From Delphinapterus leucas (Eukaryota > Chordata > Mammalia > Artiodactyla > Monodontidae), in the NCBI RefSeq assembly GCF_002288925.2, contig NW_022097999.1, forward strand, positions 14,606,654 through 14,670,653: DNA of 64,000 bases. The letters are read 5' to 3'. Numbering within the stretch: position 1 is the stretch's first letter; every line of letters begins with the position of its first letter. Shown piece after piece: positions 9,880-20,799 of the stretch. The notes under the pieces are model-generated. The model saw nothing but the letters and a program-made list of their open reading frames with translations. It made no database searches and was not told where the DNA came from. The translations under genes were made by a program, and so were the position numbers.

Positions 9880-11165
9880 TTTAACAAAGAGAGCAGAGCT
9901 TAGGCTCATAGATGTCCCAGGCCATGGTGGCTTTAATGCCATTGCCTTGTCGTTACTGTGTTTTTTTTATGTTTATGTTGCATTTGTGGACATTGATGCT
10001 GGTTTTCCCATGCAGGAGAGGGAAAAGCTTCCTTTTAGGCCAGCATTAAAGAGAGAGAGTCAATGTAAAGAAATATAGTAAGTAAATAATTATGTGGTGT
10101 GTGCAAACACAGCACAATTCTGAGGATGGTGGTGCCCAGTGACGGAAGACTGGAAAAAGGATCTGGGCTAACATTCTCTTTGCGTCTAGATCCCAGATGC
10201 CATTCCTCACCTCGGGTCTAAAAGTCCCAGCTCTTAGATGCCAGGGGCATTGGGAGGGGTATTTGTCTCTGATTGGGCCAAAGTGTTAAGAAACATGAGT
10301 ATCCTTTGAGATCGGGATGGTGATGGCAACAGTGGCCAGACAGACGACTCAGAGGGAAGGTGCAATGTGGACACAGTCGGTCAGTGGTTATGGGCTGCCC
10401 CTGGGCTGGGGGCCCATGAGCTCCCAACCATCTCTGAGTAAGGCGGCTCCCGTGAGCCCAGGACAGTCCTTCAGAGAGGGCTGCAGCAGTGATCGCCCAC
10501 ACCTCTGGGTGGGGCATCAGTGTCATTGGCTTCAGGCCCCTCTGCTTCGGGAAAATAGTAACAATCTTCTCCCACTGCCATGGCTTCCAATCTTATACAC
10601 TGGTTTGACCTGGCGAAGGAACAGACCCAAGGAAGGGCTAAGGGCCTTCCCCTGAATCAGGGTGGCATCCAGCCACGCAGTGGGCTGTGGGCAAAGAGTG
10701 GAAGACTGGCACTGGCACAGCCGGACAGGCGTGTGGCTCCAGGATCCAGTGGGCCCAGGCCTTCAGTAGCCCATAAACCAGATAACTGAATATTTGATAG
10801 ATATATAATTCCAGAGAATGGGAGCCCCTGTTGGCCCATGGTGAAATACAGTGGCTGTCTGACCTCCTAGAGGAATAAATCTGCCCAGTTGACACTTTCC
10901 AGCCTGAGACATGGAAGTCCTCTCCATGTAGCTTTTCCTAGAAGAGCTTAAACACTTAGCATGGGGATATTTACTGTCTGGTGGAGCCCCGGGGCCCCAA
11001 GGTCATCTTGGCCGTGGCTCCTCACGCTGCCCCAGGCGTGCCTCTGTGCCATCCTGGTACCCTGGGGCTGCCCGCCACTGTGGAGTTGGAATGAGTAGAG
11101 GCTAGCACTGAGAGGGAGGGGAAGAAGCATCTACCTCCACCTCCTGAGCTTTGTTAAAGGAAAAG
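9880..11165. other. Unassigned sequence
   Basis: About 1.3 kb with no gene and no repeat I can name. An AT-rich patch at 10060-10100 (gtaagtaaataattatgtgg) and a purine-rich stub (agagagagag) at about 10050 are the only texture. Open frames at 10218-10655 overlap on both strands and look fortuitous. Confidence 0.45.
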
Positions 11166-11170
11166 AGGCT

Positions 11171-11425
11171 CATAGTGTGACAGTTAGCAGATGGGGAGGG
11201 GCTGGGCAGACCTGGGTGAGAATCCTGAAACTGGGACTGCTAGCTGTGTGACCTCAGCCAAGTTACTTACCTTCTTTGGACTCATCTTCTTCACCCACAA
11301 AGTGGGGTTAATAATAGTGCTTACCTCATAGGGCTGTGGGATGATTAAGTGGGCAAATGTACCTGAAGTGCTTTGCAGGGTGCCGGGCACATGGTTAATG
11401 CTCAGTGAAGGTCAGCTATCACGAT
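11171..11425 (+). repeat. MIR SINE, near full length
   Basis: Head 'gcagacctgggtgagaatcc', core 'tagctgtgtgacctcagcc', then 'taataatagtgcttacctcatagggctg' and tail 'gccgggcacatggttaatgctcagt'. First of two MIRs in the same orientation. Confidence 0.88.
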
Positions 11426-11439
11426 AGCATAACAACAAT

Positions 11440-11622
11440 CTGACTCTAGGCCTCCCACTGGCTGCTGTGTGTCCTTGAGCAAATCATGTAAGCCCTCTGA
11501 GCCTCGGTTTACTCATCTGTAAAATGGGTCTAAGCATACCTGCTTCATAGATATAAAGATTGTAGAGGTAGAATACAAGGCTCCTGGCCTATGTAAGTGC
11601 TCAATAAATAATAATGGTGGTG
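11440..11622 (+). repeat. MIR SINE, second of a same-orientation pair
   Basis: Begins inside the head, then 'gagcctcggtttactcatctg', 'taaaatgggtctaagcatacc' and 'taagtgctcaataaataataat'. It starts about 15 bases after the previous copy ends. Confidence 0.85.
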
Positions 11623-11624
11623 CC

Positions 11625-11890
11625 GGTGATGATGGTGATGAAGCCAAAGATAGATTTTAACAATGTGGGGTTAAGCCTCTCCTTTTGCAAGATGTGGGTT
11701 AACTTCCCTCCTGCCCCCTGGACCACCTTGGTGCCCAGAAGCCCTGGACAACAGGAGAGAGGTACAGCAGGAAGTTATTCTACCTACCTCTGCCCCCCAG
11801 CTAAGATTCCTGCTGAGACACAAGACTGGGCCGCAGATTCTGGTTTGCAGGTGTTAGCATGGCAGAGAGGCAGGAATTACGTGGGGTGGG
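11625..11890. other. Unassigned sequence
   Basis: A short GGTGATG-type tract at about 11618-11640 follows the MIR tail. No gene or repeat after that. Confidence 0.4.
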
Positions 11891-11894
11891 GTGT

Positions 11895-12235
11895 CCTCCT
11901 TCATCCTTGCCATCTGCCTTGGCCAGTGGCTCATGCTGCCCTGTTTGCCTGGAACACTCTCCCTCCAGTCTTCTTCTGGCTCACTCCTAACTCTCTCTCT
12001 CATATCACTCTCTGGTGCCCATGTCCCCCTGCTGTGCACTCCCTCAGTAACCAGGACATCCTCCAGCACCTCCTATCACACTGTATTAACGAACGCTTAC
12101 CATGTGCCCAGCACGGCGCTAAGTACTTCGCATGCTAACCACCTCCTCCCCTCCGTGAGGGCGGGGACTGTATCTGCCTCGGATTCCCTGCTCAGCCCAT
12201 AGAAGGGTCTCAGAAATTATCTACTGAATGAATAG
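11895..12235 (+). repeat. L2 3-prime region with a MIR insert or fusion
   Basis: L2 words: 'tttgcctggaacactctccctcc', 'gagggcggggactgtatctgcc' and 'tctactgaatgaatag'. Between them, 12083-12137 reads as a minus-strand MIR piece (gcttaccatgtgcccagcac, 'gcgctaagtacttcgcatgc'). Either MIR inserted into L2 or the L2 segment is rearranged. Confidence 0.65.
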
Positions 12236-12239
12236 ATGT

Positions 12240-12510
12240 GGCATTTGGGGTGTTTGGTCAGCAGTGGAGACTGACATCACCTTGGCTAACCGATTCCTTC
12301 AGGCTGGGAAACTGTGGCTGGGAAAGGGAAAGAGACTGTGTCCTTTGCCCCAGGGGTGCTGAAACCCAAGTTCCTTCTACAGGGAATGGCTGCTTGATGC
12401 TTTCCCATCATACACCAGCCCCAGAACCACGTAGTTCCCCTACCTTACCAAGGGCTTCCCCATCTCACCTGAGCCTCCTCAGGACACCAGGAGATGGGAA
12501 GGACAGTGGT
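12240..12510. other. Unassigned sequence
   Basis: No repeat or exon recognised. Confidence 0.4.
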
Positions 12511-12514
12511 ATCA

Positions 12515-12622
12515 TTCTACTTTTATAGATGAGGCTCAGAGGGGTCAAGGGTCTGTCCTAGGGTGACACAGCTTATGGTGACACAGCTGGGAACCAGGAC
12601 TCCTGACTCTTTGCTGAGGGCT
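12515..12622 (-). repeat. MIR SINE fragment
   Basis: 'ttttatagatgaggctcagagg', then 'gtgacacagctgggaaccagg'. A 14-base partial duplication of ggtgacacagct (two tandem copies at about 12562 and 12578) lies inside. Confidence 0.7.
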
Positions 12623-12699
12623 CTTTCTCCTCCACTCCACTTTACAACCCCCTGGGCCACGTAATCATGAAGTCCCAGAATGTCAGAGTTAGTTGGAAT

Positions 12700-12822
12700 C
12701 TTAGAGATTGTATTACACAGATGGGAAAACTGAGGCCCAGAAAGGGGGAGGGGACGTAGCTGCCCAATCCCCCATAACTAGCAAGTGGTGAACATAACTA
12801 GCAGATATCTTGGCTTGAAGCC
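12700..12822 (-). repeat. MIR SINE fragment
   Basis: 'gatgggaaaactgaggccc' followed by decayed 'ctgcccaatcccccataactagcaag'. The word cataactagca occurs twice (about 12773 and 12794), a small internal duplication. Confidence 0.65.
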
Positions 12823-12829
12823 ACGTCCT

Positions 12830-13495
12830 GGAGGGGGTGGGTTCACAGTTAGCAATTAGCCCTGTGTTGTGGCCAATCTGGGACTGAGCACAAAAAGATT
12901 CATTGTCATAGCCTGGAGGTAATTTTCACAGACAACTGTTATGATATGTTCTTGGCCTAAACACTTTTTCAAAAAATCCCGGCCAGCTGAGCAGACGGGC
13001 ATCTGTCATTGGCTATAACAAGGAGGCTGTGGGACTCACTCATCAGTCAGGCATCCCACTTAGAAATGGCTCAGAACACCCTTGCAGAGAAAAACAAATG
13101 TGCTGGTGCTGGGGCAGAGCTCTCAAGCGAAGGAACAGGGAACCCCACACATGGGCTGAACCAGACACCATTTCAGCACTTGGGACAGTTCCACGGAGGG
13201 TAACTCTTCATCCGTAGGAGCCTGGAATCTACAGAACTTTATAATGAGAAGCCTGGTCTCCAGGAGGTGGGCAGTGGTTTTTAAATGGAGAGCCACTGAT
13301 TTTCTGAAAAAAGAATCCAAGTGTTCGCAGAAGCATGATGTGATTTGATTTTGTAGAATTTTGCGGCCATCTGGGTTTTTAGAAACTGAAAAGTTTTAAG
13401 GTAAAGGAGAAGCATAATAACATTTGAAGAGATGAAATGATTTCTGGAATATGCCTGAGCAGTGATCACTCACCCCCCACTCCCCTCCACATTAT
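12830..13495. other. Unassigned sequence
   Basis: No gene or named repeat. The reading frames at 13009-13217 start at ordinary ATGs and match nothing known. The end of the stretch is AT-rich. Confidence 0.4.
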
Positions 13496-13497
13496 AG

Positions 13498-13665
13498 CCA
13501 GTAGGGAAATAAGAAAGAGAAGATGGAAGGAGGCAGGATGAGAATCAAAGGGGAAAAATAACAGATCTACAGAAAAGAAGAGAGAGAGGCACACAGAGGG
13601 AGAGGAAGTTGAAAGGTACAGAGAAAGTGAGATGAGAGCGTGGAACAAACGGATGGAGGGAGGTT
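13498..13665. repeat. Purine-rich low-complexity tract
   Basis: About 170 bases dominated by A and G with gag, gaaa and agagagag words; no fixed period. Confidence 0.6.
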
Positions 13666-13669
13666 TCTT

Positions 13670-14412
13670 GGGTTCTAGAGTATCATTACATTTCTTATCC
13701 ACTTCCTGACTTTTGCACTGACCCCAGGCTGCTTGGTGAGATTACCCCTTAAACGTCATGAGTAGATTAACCACTTTTCAAAGTTCTTCAACTTCTCATT
13801 ACGCTTAAAGCTTCAGAAACTCTACTCTGATTAGAACCTTTGTAACAGCCTATTACAATGATGTTTTTCCCTGGTGCTTCCAACAGCAGAGATTTCAATG
13901 GGGGCCCAAAAGGATTAGAGTGTGTGGTAGATTTAGCCTGAGTCTGTGATCCTTCATTTCTGATGATGAGAAGCTGACCCACGGAGGACTGATGTCTGGG
14001 AGCCACAGTTGAAGATGTCAGGATGAGAAGAACGCTCCCTGTGCGCCATTCAGCATAGGGACAAACAGACCAAATGTCTCAATGGCCCTGGAGGTCAGCA
14101 CCAAGCTCTGCTACTGTTCATCACAGTCGTCCCAATGCATCGATCTTATGGTTTAAATGGTGTTTGGTAGTCTCCATTTAAGAAGGTGGGAAGGTATGAA
14201 GTATCCTCTAGAAACATTTCAATCAAAATAATTAAAGTTAAAAGCTTGTAAGTTGTTTTCTGGAGGATTCACTAGTATGTAATACTTCACTGCCCACTTA
14301 TGTTGGACAATAAGGTATGTACTTTTAGCCAAAAAGACTCATGCTGTTATAATGAATTAATCTGAGCTGTAAAATATAATAATGATGTAATGTGGTATGA
14401 AAGAGAATTAAT
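13670..14412. other. Unassigned AT-rich sequence
   Basis: No repeat core word is visible across about 740 bases. AT-rich patches with aatcaaaataattaaag (about 14220) and 'tataatgaattaatctgagc' (about 14350) could be regulatory or a decayed repeat. Confidence 0.35.
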
Positions 14413-14414
14413 AT

Positions 14415-14462
14415 TCTGAGTTTCTATCACATGCCATGCATAGTGCCAGGGGCTTTACATAC
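14415..14462 (-). repeat. MIR SINE, left part (split by an LTR)
   Basis: 'tctatcacatgccatgcatagtgcc' and 'ggggctttacatac' form the 3-prime end of a minus-strand MIR. The element resumes at 14879. Confidence 0.75.
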
Positions 14463-14878
14463 TGTGATAGATTGGATTATTACTCAGCGGAATATTCATT
14501 CCCCTCTCCCTTGAGGGAGTGCCTCTCCCCCACCCCCTGATGGTGGGTTTGGTCACGTGATTTGGTTTGGCCAGTGGATGGTGGGTGGAAGTAACGATGG
14601 CCTAGCTCTAAGCCAAGCCTTAAGAGGCATTGTGTATTTCCACTCGTCCCCTTGCGGTACAGTGGAGCCACCAGGAGAAAAGCAGGCCGCTTCAGATTGG
14701 GCGCCAGCGTGAGTAGAGCACACAGAGTGGACTCAACCCAGCCAAACCCAGTCTAGTTCACCCAGTCTTAGTCACCTTGCAGACCTGTGAGTCCAAGAAT
14801 AAATGCTTGCTATTGTCAGCCACTGAATTTTGGGGCTGTTTGTTTTTCAGCACTGTTCTGAAAGAAATGCCTAATACA
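14463..14878 (+). mobile_element. Solo LTR, MaLR (MLT1-type), inserted in a MIR
   Basis: Starts tgtgatagattgg and ends ctaataca. The 3-prime part 'aataaatgcttgctattg', 'cagccactgaattttggggc' is the classic MLT1 polyadenylation region and end. Internal 'ctcccttgagggagtgcctc' matches the 5-prime half. It lies inside one MIR copy, so it is younger than that MIR. Confidence 0.85.
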
Positions 14879-15015
14879 AAATTCACTGCCTTATTCAGTC
14901 TGCACAACAACTCTTTAAAGCAGGTACCACAGTTTCCCCCATTTTACAGGAAACAGAGGCCTAAAGAGAAAGAAATGCCTCACTCAAAGCCACAGAGTGA
15001 TGGGTTCGCACTTAG
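14879..15015 (-). repeat. MIR SINE, right part (split by an LTR)
   Basis: Continues the copy at 14415: 'cacaacaactctttaaagcagg', 'cccattttacaggaaacagaggcc', 'ctcactcaaagccacagag'. The order and strand fit one element. Confidence 0.85.
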
Positions 15016-15019
15016 CTCA

Positions 15020-15815
15020 TCTTTGTTTGATAAGGTGAGGAGACAGCTGCCTGGCCCTCCCCGGCTAGCCCCTGCTTGCCTCTCCCACTCACCACTCCTC
15101 CCCCTAGCTCAGAGCTCCAGGGTCAGGGTGGGGCGCTGGCGAAGCTGCAGGGAGAACATCTGAAGCTCCTTTTAAAGAGCCAGTGGGGGTTCCCCCACCC
15201 GTGGCTACTGGAAAAGGTCACATTTGGAGATTCAGCCCACAGAACAATGACATTTCAAGGATCAAAGAAAAGGTTAAAACATTCCTATAAATCTATTCTT
15301 GGGACTTTTAAGTATTTCCGATGTAAAGGGAAAATGTCATTTCTTCTTCTCCCAAAAGTGGTGGAGGGTGGGTTGCTGGTACCGGGTCTGCTCTTGTTTT
15401 CCTGGCGCAGCTGAACAGGGAGGAAGAACGGATTCGCTCCACATCCCTCCATATACAAATGAAGGTGCAGTTAACCCCAAACCTCATTTATTTATGGAAA
15501 CTGAATCCCAAATGGCCCCCAGACGAGCTTCTCCAAGCTGAGAGATGGACAGTGACAGATTCCAGCGCTCTCCTACTCCCTCTGTCCGGAGTGGCTGGTG
15601 GGCTACTGCTACAGAAGAGGCCTCCAGGCTCTCAGGGTGGGATGTGGGTGAGGCCAGGCATAGGCATGGGGGTGGGGCGTGGCATATGACCTGGCAGATC
15701 ACCCCCCTGGGCTTCAGATTCTTATGTCAGCTGCCTTGTGCATCCAAACCCAGCGGAGCCCAGACTGACTCACCACCTTCTCCTGGATTCCACGTCTTGG
15801 TGGGTGGCCCCACTC
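15020..15815. other. Unassigned; part may be regulatory
   Basis: No exon or repeat found. Around 15236-15345 the DNA is AT-rich and non-repetitive, with gaacaatg (SOX-like), 'ggatcaaag' (TCF/LEF-like), and a 10-base inverted repeat aatgacattt (15246-15255) / aaatgtcatt (15332-15341). Confidence 0.35.
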
Positions 15816-15821
15816 TCTTTC

Positions 15822-16140
15822 ACCCATTCGTTCAGCAAACATGTCTGGAGTGCCCTCTGAGTGCCAGGCGCTGTACCAGGCACCAGACGACAACAAGGGA
15901 GGGGCACTCCTGCCCTCAGGCAGTTTGTAGACTATTCAGGGAGACAAACCAAGACCCTGCAAGGGTGAAGGACTAACACTTTTGTGAATGGGGTGCTGAT
16001 GAAACCCAGAGAGGGGAGTGACTAACTCTGCAGGGCAGTCAGGGAGGGCTTCTCGGAGGAGTTGTTATTGAACTGGGGCCCATCCAAATGGGACACTTCA
16101 GGCAGAGGGAGTGCACACAAAGGCCTGGGGTCCCAGAAGC
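15822..16140 (-). repeat. L2 3-prime region
   Basis: Reverse L2 order is complete: 'cattcgttcagcaaacatg', 'gagtgccaggcgctgtaccagg', 'ctgccctcaggcagtttgtag', then 'gggagggcttctcggaggag' and 'caggcagagggagtgcacac'. About 300 bases are alignable by eye. Confidence 0.82.
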
Positions 16141-16144
16141 CACA

Positions 16145-16305
16145 GCTTGTTGGAGACGTGGGAAATGCTGCGTACCACAGAGGAGCCGGCATCTTCCCAG
16201 CGGCTTCTAAAGCCACTTTCTATCAGGGGACTGGGCTGCCGGCATGGTGGGCTGCAACCCCACAGTCTGCGAGCAGATGCTGTTATTCATAGCTCTCAAG
16301 CCATC
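16145..16305. other. Unassigned sequence
   Basis: No repeat or exon recognised between the two L2 pieces. Confidence 0.35.
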
Positions 16306-16309
16306 GCTC

Positions 16310-16935
16310 GCCTCCCACGTCCCATCAGTCACTGAGCCCTGTTCTCATCTGCCTCCTGAACATCTCCCCTCTCTGTCCCTCTCTCTCCCTTCCCACCTTC
16401 ACCCCCAGTCCCGGGGCCCCAGCCTCTCCGTGGGATTGCCCACAGCCTCTGAGTGCTGACAGCCTCCGTGGGCAGTCTCCCTCCCACCCAGCCCGCCGGG
16501 CTGCAGCCGGAACTGGCCTTGGGAAGCATCAGTCTTGGCATTTGACTCCCTTCCGAGGTCCATTTGATGGCCCCCCGCTGCCAGCGGGATAAGGTTCTGC
16601 TCCTGAGTGTTGCATCCGAAGCCCTTCGAGGCCAGAATCCCCACCTCGCCAGCCTCACTGGGGCCCTTGTGGATCATATGCCCGTTCTAGGCCCTTGAAC
16701 CATCTGGGGGCAGGAACTCATCAAGCCCCTTCCTGCCTTTGCACATGCTGTTTCCTCCACCTGGAATTCTTTTCCCTGTGCTTATCTGCCTATTGAACTC
16801 CCATTTGTCTTTCAAGACCCAGATGAACAAATAATACAATGGTAATGAAAGCAATAAGGACCACCACTTACTGACCACCCACTCAGGTCCCTGCGTATCT
16901 CATTACACTGCTTCATTTTCAAAGTATCTGAAATA
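16310..16935 (+). repeat. L2, left part of an interrupted copy
   Basis: Plus-strand L2 from the 'catctcccctctctgtccctc' region through 'cctgcctttgcacatgctg' and 'cctggaattcttttccctg'. The last 83 bases (16853-16935) are repeated at 18330-18412 on the far side of two L1 pieces. Confidence 0.75.
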
Positions 16936-16939
16936 CTGT

Positions 16940-17668
16940 TACACTGTTGGTGGGGATGTAAATTGGTATAGCCACTATGGAGAACAGTATGGAGGTTCCT
17001 TCAAAAACTAAAAATAGAGCTACCATATGACCCAGCAATCCCACTCCTAGGCATACACCCGGAGAAAACCATCATTCGAAAAGATACATGCACCCCAGTG
17101 TTCATGGCAGCACTATTTACAATAGCCAGGACATGGAAGCAACCTAAATGTCCATCAACAGAGGAATGGATAAAGAAGATGTAGTACATATGTACAATGG
17201 AATATTACTCAGCCATAAAAAAGAACGAAACAATGCCATTTGCAGCAACATGGATGGACCTAGAGATTATCATACTGAGTAAAGTAAGTCAGACAGAGGG
17301 AGACAAATATATGATATCACTTATATATAGAATCTAAAAAAAGGGTACAAATGAACTTAGTTACAAAACAGTAGAGTCACAGATGTAGAAAACAAACTTA
17401 TGGTTACCAGGGGGTAAAGGGAGGGGAAGGGATAAATTGGGAGATTGGGATTGACCTATACACACTACTATATATGAAATAGGTAACTAATAAGGACCTA
17501 CTGTGTAGCACAGGGAACTCTACTCAGTACTCTGTAATGGCCTGTATGAGAAAAGAATCTTAAGAAAAGAGTGGATACATGTATATGTATAACTGATTCA
17601 CTTTGCCCTACACCTGAAACTAACACAACATTACAGATCAACTATACTCCAATAAAAATTTTAAAAAA
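16940..17668 (+). mobile_element. Truncated L1, cetartiodactyl type, 3-prime end
   Basis: Contains the end of ORF2 as DNA ('tatgacccagcaatcccactcc', 'caatggaatattactcagcc') and a lineage-type 3-prime UTR ('atcatactgagtaaagtaag', 'tagcacagggaactctactc', 'ctccaataaaaatttt'), then an A-run. It is 5-prime truncated, as is normal for L1. Divergence is modest, with frame-breaking changes, so no protein is made. Confidence 0.9.
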
Positions 17669-17671
17669 CCC

Positions 17672-18320
17672 ACAACGGTCACTTCATATTCTTAGGATGG
17701 ATATTATTAAAAAAAGAAATGGTGTTAAAAGTTGGAGAATATGTGGAGAAATTGGAACCCTTGTACACTGTGGGTTGGTATGTTAATTGGTGCAGCCACT
17801 ATGGAAAACAGTATGGAGGTTCTTAAAAAATTAAAATTAGAACTACCATATTATCCATCAATCCCCTTCTGTGTATATATTCAACACAATTGAAATCCAG
17901 GTCTAAGAGAGATATCTGCACTCCTGTGTTCATTGCAGCATTATTCATAATAGCCCAAACATGGAGGGAATGTAAATGTCCATCAGTGGATGAATGAAAA
18001 AAGAAGATGTGGTATATACATACAGTGGAATATTGTTTAGCCATAAAAAGAAAGAAACCCTTCCATCGGCGACAACGTGGATGATTCTATACTAAGTGAA
18101 ATAAGCCATTCACAAAAGGACAAAAACTTCACGGTACCACTTATGTGAGGAGTCCAAAGTAGTCAACCTCACAGAATTGGAGAGTAGAATTACATTTGCC
18201 AGAGACTGGGGGGAAGGAAGAAATGTTGAGGATAAAGTGTACAAATGTCAAGTTATATAAGATAAATAAATCTTAGAGATATACTGTATAGCAAAAAACA
18301 AAAAAGAAAAGAAAAGAAAA
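17672..18320 (+). mobile_element. Older truncated L1 (L1M-type) 3-prime end
   Basis: Starts near 'cacttcatattcttaggatgg' and runs through 'ggagaaattggaacccttg', 'ataatagcccaaacatgg', 'aagtgaaataagcc' and 'ggtaccacttatgtgagg', ending in an AAAAG-rich tail (18290-18330). It covers the same ORF2 segment as the L1 before it but is more diverged and has a different 3-prime UTR. Confidence 0.85.
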
Positions 18321-18329
18321 GACAAAGAA

Positions 18330-18560
18330 AATAAGGACTACCATTTACTGACCACCCCTTCCAGTCCCTCTGTGTCTCATTACACTGCTTCATTTTCATA
18401 GTATCCAAAACAGTGTTTTTTAATTTATGGCTTTCCTGTCTGTTGTCTGTCTTTGGCATCAGAGTGAAGGCTCCATGAGGAAAGGGCTTGGCTTTCCTGT
18501 GTCCTCAGTACCTAGAGCCATGGCTGGCACTGAGTAGGAGAGCAAAAGAGTTTGTGGGAT
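18330..18560 (+). repeat. L2, right part of the interrupted copy
   Basis: Opens with the repeat of the 83 bases at 16853 and then continues L2: 'tgtctgttgtctgtctttgg', 'gagtgaaggctccatgagg', 'ggctggcactgagtagg'. This fits the L2 left part, so the L1 pieces sit inside one L2. Confidence 0.78.
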
Positions 18561-18574
18561 AAATTAAGAAATGA

Positions 18575-18655
18575 CCCCTTATAACAACCCTATTAGGCGT
18601 TGAGAGTTCTTATCCCCATTCTACAGAAGGGGAAACTGAGTCTTTGGCAACAAGG
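18575..18655 (-). repeat. MIR SINE fragment
   Basis: 'ataacaaccctattaggcg', 'tatccccattctacagaagg' and 'ggaaactgagtctttgg'. The outer parts are lost. Confidence 0.7.
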
Positions 18656-18659
18656 GCTT

Positions 18660-19115
18660 TGGTAGCTACCTCAGTGCTCCGTTTCCAGGCTGTTTCCTGG
18701 GAGCCACTCAAGGGCAGGGTCCATGTTGAATTCCCATCCAGAACCCCTGGGCTCCTAGGAGAGGTTATGGAAGTGGGTGGTGGATGTTTCCTGTCAGTGG
18801 CAGGGGGCTCAGTGGTGAGAAAGAGGGTGGTTGGGGCAGCTTGGGTGGAGGCACCTCAGCTAGTTGAAGCTTGGCTTCCCAGAGTCTGTTTCTAGGTTGG
18901 GAATTAAATGTACTGATGGTTCCCATTCATTCCTAATTGGCACCAAATTATATGGAGTGGGCTGGCTGTGCTGCCCAGCTAGGCTCAGCGGGGGCTGAGG
19001 CAGGAGCTGGTGTCAATAAAAACGTTTTCGTCAGGGGTGGTGGGAAGTCAGGCTTATCAAAGCTGCAGGGGGTTGCAGTGGGAGCCCTGGGCTGGGAGTC
19101 CTTAGTCATTCATTT
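18660..19115. other. Unassigned sequence
   Basis: No repeat or exon. A short AT-rich patch at 18898-18955 (gggaattaaatgtactg, 'cctaattggcaccaaattat') is the only part resembling a conserved block. Confidence 0.4.
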
Positions 19116-19119
19116 GGTG

Positions 19120-19255
19120 CAGAGCGGGAGCCCAGGCTTTGGGGTTAGGGATAGCCCAGCTGTGTGGCCGTTCATCTTTCTGAGCCTCCGTTGCCTCGTC
19201 TCTGAAATGAGGATGGTCATCACCCCTACCTCCTGGTGGTGTCGGGAGGTGAAGA
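19120..19255 (+). repeat. MIR SINE fragment
   Basis: 'gccagctgtgtggccgttc'-like core, 'tctgagcctccgttgcctcg' and 'tctctgaaatgaggatgg'. GC-shifted, so the decay is large. Confidence 0.7.
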
Positions 19256-19259
19256 CTTC

Positions 19260-19565
19260 TGCTTTTCTGTGGGCACCATGCCTGGCCCCTCTGCTGCAAC
19301 TCCGGAGAGGGGATGAGGGTGGTTAGGGGGTAGTCCTTCAGACCTGAAGGGGAAGGCGGGCAGGGCCAGCGCCTCCCTGGGTTTATCTCATCTGCCCCTG
19401 GGGGGCTCCAAGCTTGAGAGCACATTCTTTGCTGAGACCTTTGAGCCCTGGGTCCTCTAGCAAGAGGGAGGGTCTGAGCGTAGGGCAAACAGATCCCTCC
19501 TCCCAGGTGACCACGTGGCCAGTCCTAAGAGGGAGCGTGGCAAGGGCTGGGGAGTACAGCTGTGG
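19260..19565. other. Unassigned sequence
   Basis: GC-rich, no gene or repeat recognised. Confidence 0.4.
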
Positions 19566-19569
19566 TCGG

Positions 19570-19690
19570 AGTCACAGAGCCTAGTGCATATTCTCTAACC
19601 CATGTGTGATCATGGGTCATCCGCTGCTCTCGGTCTCAATTTCCCTGAGCGTGAAATGAAGGGGCTGGACTGGCTGATCTCTATGGGCTC
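19570..19690 (+). repeat. MIR SINE fragment
   Basis: 'catgtgtgatcatgggtcatccg', 'ctcaatttccctgagcgtg' and 'gaaatgaaggggctgg'. Weak but in the expected order. Confidence 0.55.
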
Positions 19691-19694
19691 ATCC

Positions 19695-20150
19695 AACTCT
19701 GACTGAAGTGAATTCTTTATTTCCTTCCATATTAAACTTCCAGTTCCTGCAAGTAGGCCTCTGGGAGGGATAGAGATAGGACAATGGAATTCTTATGAAG
19801 TGTTTGACTGATAGCTTCTTTCAGCGGCGTTTGTTTTGTTTTATTTAAGAAAGGGGATTTCTTAACCCAAGTGCTAATAGTGGGACTTTAGGCAATGGAT
19901 GAAGTGAAGAATTTCAGGCGTAGGGAGCAGAGAGAATGGAGAGAGGGGAAGCAAGGCCATGCAGGCAGAACACTGACACGAGGAGACTGACAGAAGATGA
20001 TGGGGATGAGCATGGTTTCTGCAGAAGTTGCTGGAAGGTGCACAAAGTACCAGCGTCCAGGCAAAAACCTGGGATCAAAGCCCGAGAGCGGGGTTGGGTT
20101 CCAGGAGCCAATGCTCTCTGACTAGTCAGGGGCTGCTTAGCTATTAAAGG
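19695..20150. other. Unassigned, possible L2 trace
   Basis: 19900-20060 (gcagagagaatggagagagg, 'gagactgacagaagatgatg') may be a minus-strand L2 middle. The AT-rich part at 19790-19870 has no repeat match. Confidence 0.3.
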
Positions 20151-20154
20151 GGCA

Positions 20155-20360
20155 GAGCCTGGGGTTTAGAGTCTCACAGCCATGGGTTCTGCTCCCAGCT
20201 CTGCCACTGACTGCGTGACTTTGGGTAAGTTACTTAACGTCTCTGAACCTCAATGTCTTTGGGGTGTAATGGGGATACCCAACCCCCTTCACAGGGTTGC
20301 CATAAGGAGTCAATGAAATAACCAGTGTGAAATGTCTGGCACTGGCCCTAACCATTGTGA
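20155..20360 (+). repeat. MIR SINE, near full length
   Basis: 'tgggttctgctcccagctctgcc', 'gtgactttgggtaagttac', 'ttaacgtctctgaacctcaat', 'cacagggttgccataaggag'. Long match. Confidence 0.87.
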
Positions 20361-20574
20361 GCCCGCAGTTAGTGGTGGCAGGTACTGTCTGTGTAATTCT
20401 ATTCAGGGAGGCACAGCCTTATCGTGGAGGCTATTTCTGGGGCTCTGAGGGGACAGCAGCTACAGCCCTGTGTCTTCAAGGCCCCTCAGGGCCTCGCACC
20501 CTGGAGCAGGGAGACCTTACATGTTCCAGTGTGAGGAGGGTTGCCCTGCCTGTCTGATGGGATGTGATAGTGCC

Positions 20575-20790
20575 GCATAGCGGGGAAGTGCACAGGCTCT
20601 GCAGCCAGCCTGCTCGATTCAAGTCCCAGTCCTGCCACTGACCTGCTGTGTGACCTCAGGCCAGTCACCTCGCCTCTCTGAGTCTCAACTGTTTCATGTT
20701 TAAAATGGGAATGACGATAATAATAATTACAGCCACCACATAGGATGTTAACAAAGATGAAATAAATGAATATACATAAAGCATCTAGAC
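20575..20790 (+). repeat. MIR SINE, near full length
   Basis: 'ttcaagtcccagtcctgccac', 'gctgtgtgacctcaggccag', 'tttaaaatgggaatgacg' and 'ataataataattacagcc' are all visible. The 3-prime tail runs into the DNA element at 20800. Confidence 0.87.
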
Positions 20791-20799
20791 CTGCACTAA

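Noticed and set aside
9620..10078. 152-aa plus-strand open frame
   Set aside because: The first half is SINE-derived; the rest has no similarity I can see.
17001..18044. Minus-strand frames in the L1 block
   Set aside because: Antisense readings of L1 DNA; the true L1 frame is on the plus strand and is broken.
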